Shown here: positions 5,753 to 5,892 of the stretch, one piece after another
Position numbering within the stretch: the stretch's first letter is position 1
Layout of the letters: each line of letters begins with the position of its first letter
Assembly: GCA_016293065.1 (NCBI GenBank)
Contig: JAEDEY010000109.1
Coordinates: forward strand, 1-5,892
Direction of reading: 5' to 3'
DNA from: Bacteroidales bacterium
Lineage (GTDB): Bacteria > Bacteroidota > Bacteroidia > Bacteroidales > UBA3663
DNA: 5,892 bases
Made by a program: the position numbers and the translations under genes
The notes under the pieces: model-generated
Databases searched by the model: none
The model's input: the letters and a program-made list of their open reading frames with translations, nothing else
What the model was told of the DNA's origin: nothing

Positions 5753-5892
5753 ATGGCAATCATTGAAATCAAAAACCTCCAGAAGGTCTTCCGTACAGAA
5801 CTCGTTGAGACAGTGGCATTGAATGGTGTATCGCTCACCGTCGAGAAAGGTGAGTTCGTGGCTATCATGGGTCCATCAGGTTGTGGTAAATC
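5753..5892 (+). CDS. ABC transporter ATP-binding protein (partial, 3' end outside window)
   Basis: The first 46 codons and part of the next are present. The protein opens MAIIEIKNLQKVFRTELVET and reaches the Walker A motif GPSGCGK followed by a truncated serine codon (residues 40-47), where the window ends. The segment VALNGVSLTVEKGEFVAIMG just before it is typical of the LolD/MacB/FtsE group of ATPases that power FtsX-type permeases by mechanical coupling. Phe13 in KVF is a plausible adenine-stacking residue. The ATG at 5753 lies 48 nt after the permease stop with no terminator between, so the gene is probably co-transcribed with the permease. The signature motif, Walker B and switch regions lie beyond the window, so an intact gene cannot be confirmed. 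Confidence 0.92.
   Translation, partial: MAIIEIKNLQKVFRTELVETVALNGVSLTVEKGEFVAIMGPSGCGK

Overview
The window looks like a chromosomal segment of a Bacteroidales bacterium, most likely Prevotellaceae. Three things point there: promoter -7 elements of the Bacteroidetes type (TAnnTTTG), A-rich leaders without Shine-Dalgarno sequences, and the style of the transporter proteins. The genus is an inference; no rRNA or other marker is present.

Layout. Positions 1-25 hold the last codons of a gene that reads like the end of ribosomal protein S15 (rpsO), followed by a strong intrinsic terminator (57-89). Positions 90-421 are non-coding and contain a 33-bp-spaced direct repeat, a small inverted repeat, a 19-bp palindrome and a promoter. 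A plus-strand transporter locus follows: a TolC-type outer-membrane factor (422-1888), an HlyD/MacA-type periplasmic adaptor (1894-3144), a large two-half FtsX/MacB-type ABC permease (3305-5704) and the first 46 codons of its ABC ATPase (5753 to the window edge, cut just after Walker A begins).

The four proteins would form a tripartite ABC pump. The ATPase and permease drive a mechanotransmission-type transporter in the inner membrane, the adaptor spans the periplasm, and the TolC-like channel crosses the outer membrane. The substrate cannot be read from the sequence.

The most notable observation is regulatory. The same module, a GTGTC-N9-GACAC palindrome followed 58-59 nt later by a TAnnTTTG-type -7 element, occurs twice: before the TolC gene and again before the permease gene. 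The locus therefore seems to be two co-regulated transcription units (exporter shell; membrane motor) rather than one simple operon. The palindrome resembles sites bound by some NtrC-family regulators, but no regulator gene is visible here. Other points of interest are a CxxCx3C cysteine cluster in the first periplasmic domain of the permease and a heptamer tandem repeat between the permease and ATPase genes.

I see a recognisable transporter family with unusual control, not clear evidence of a wholly new system.
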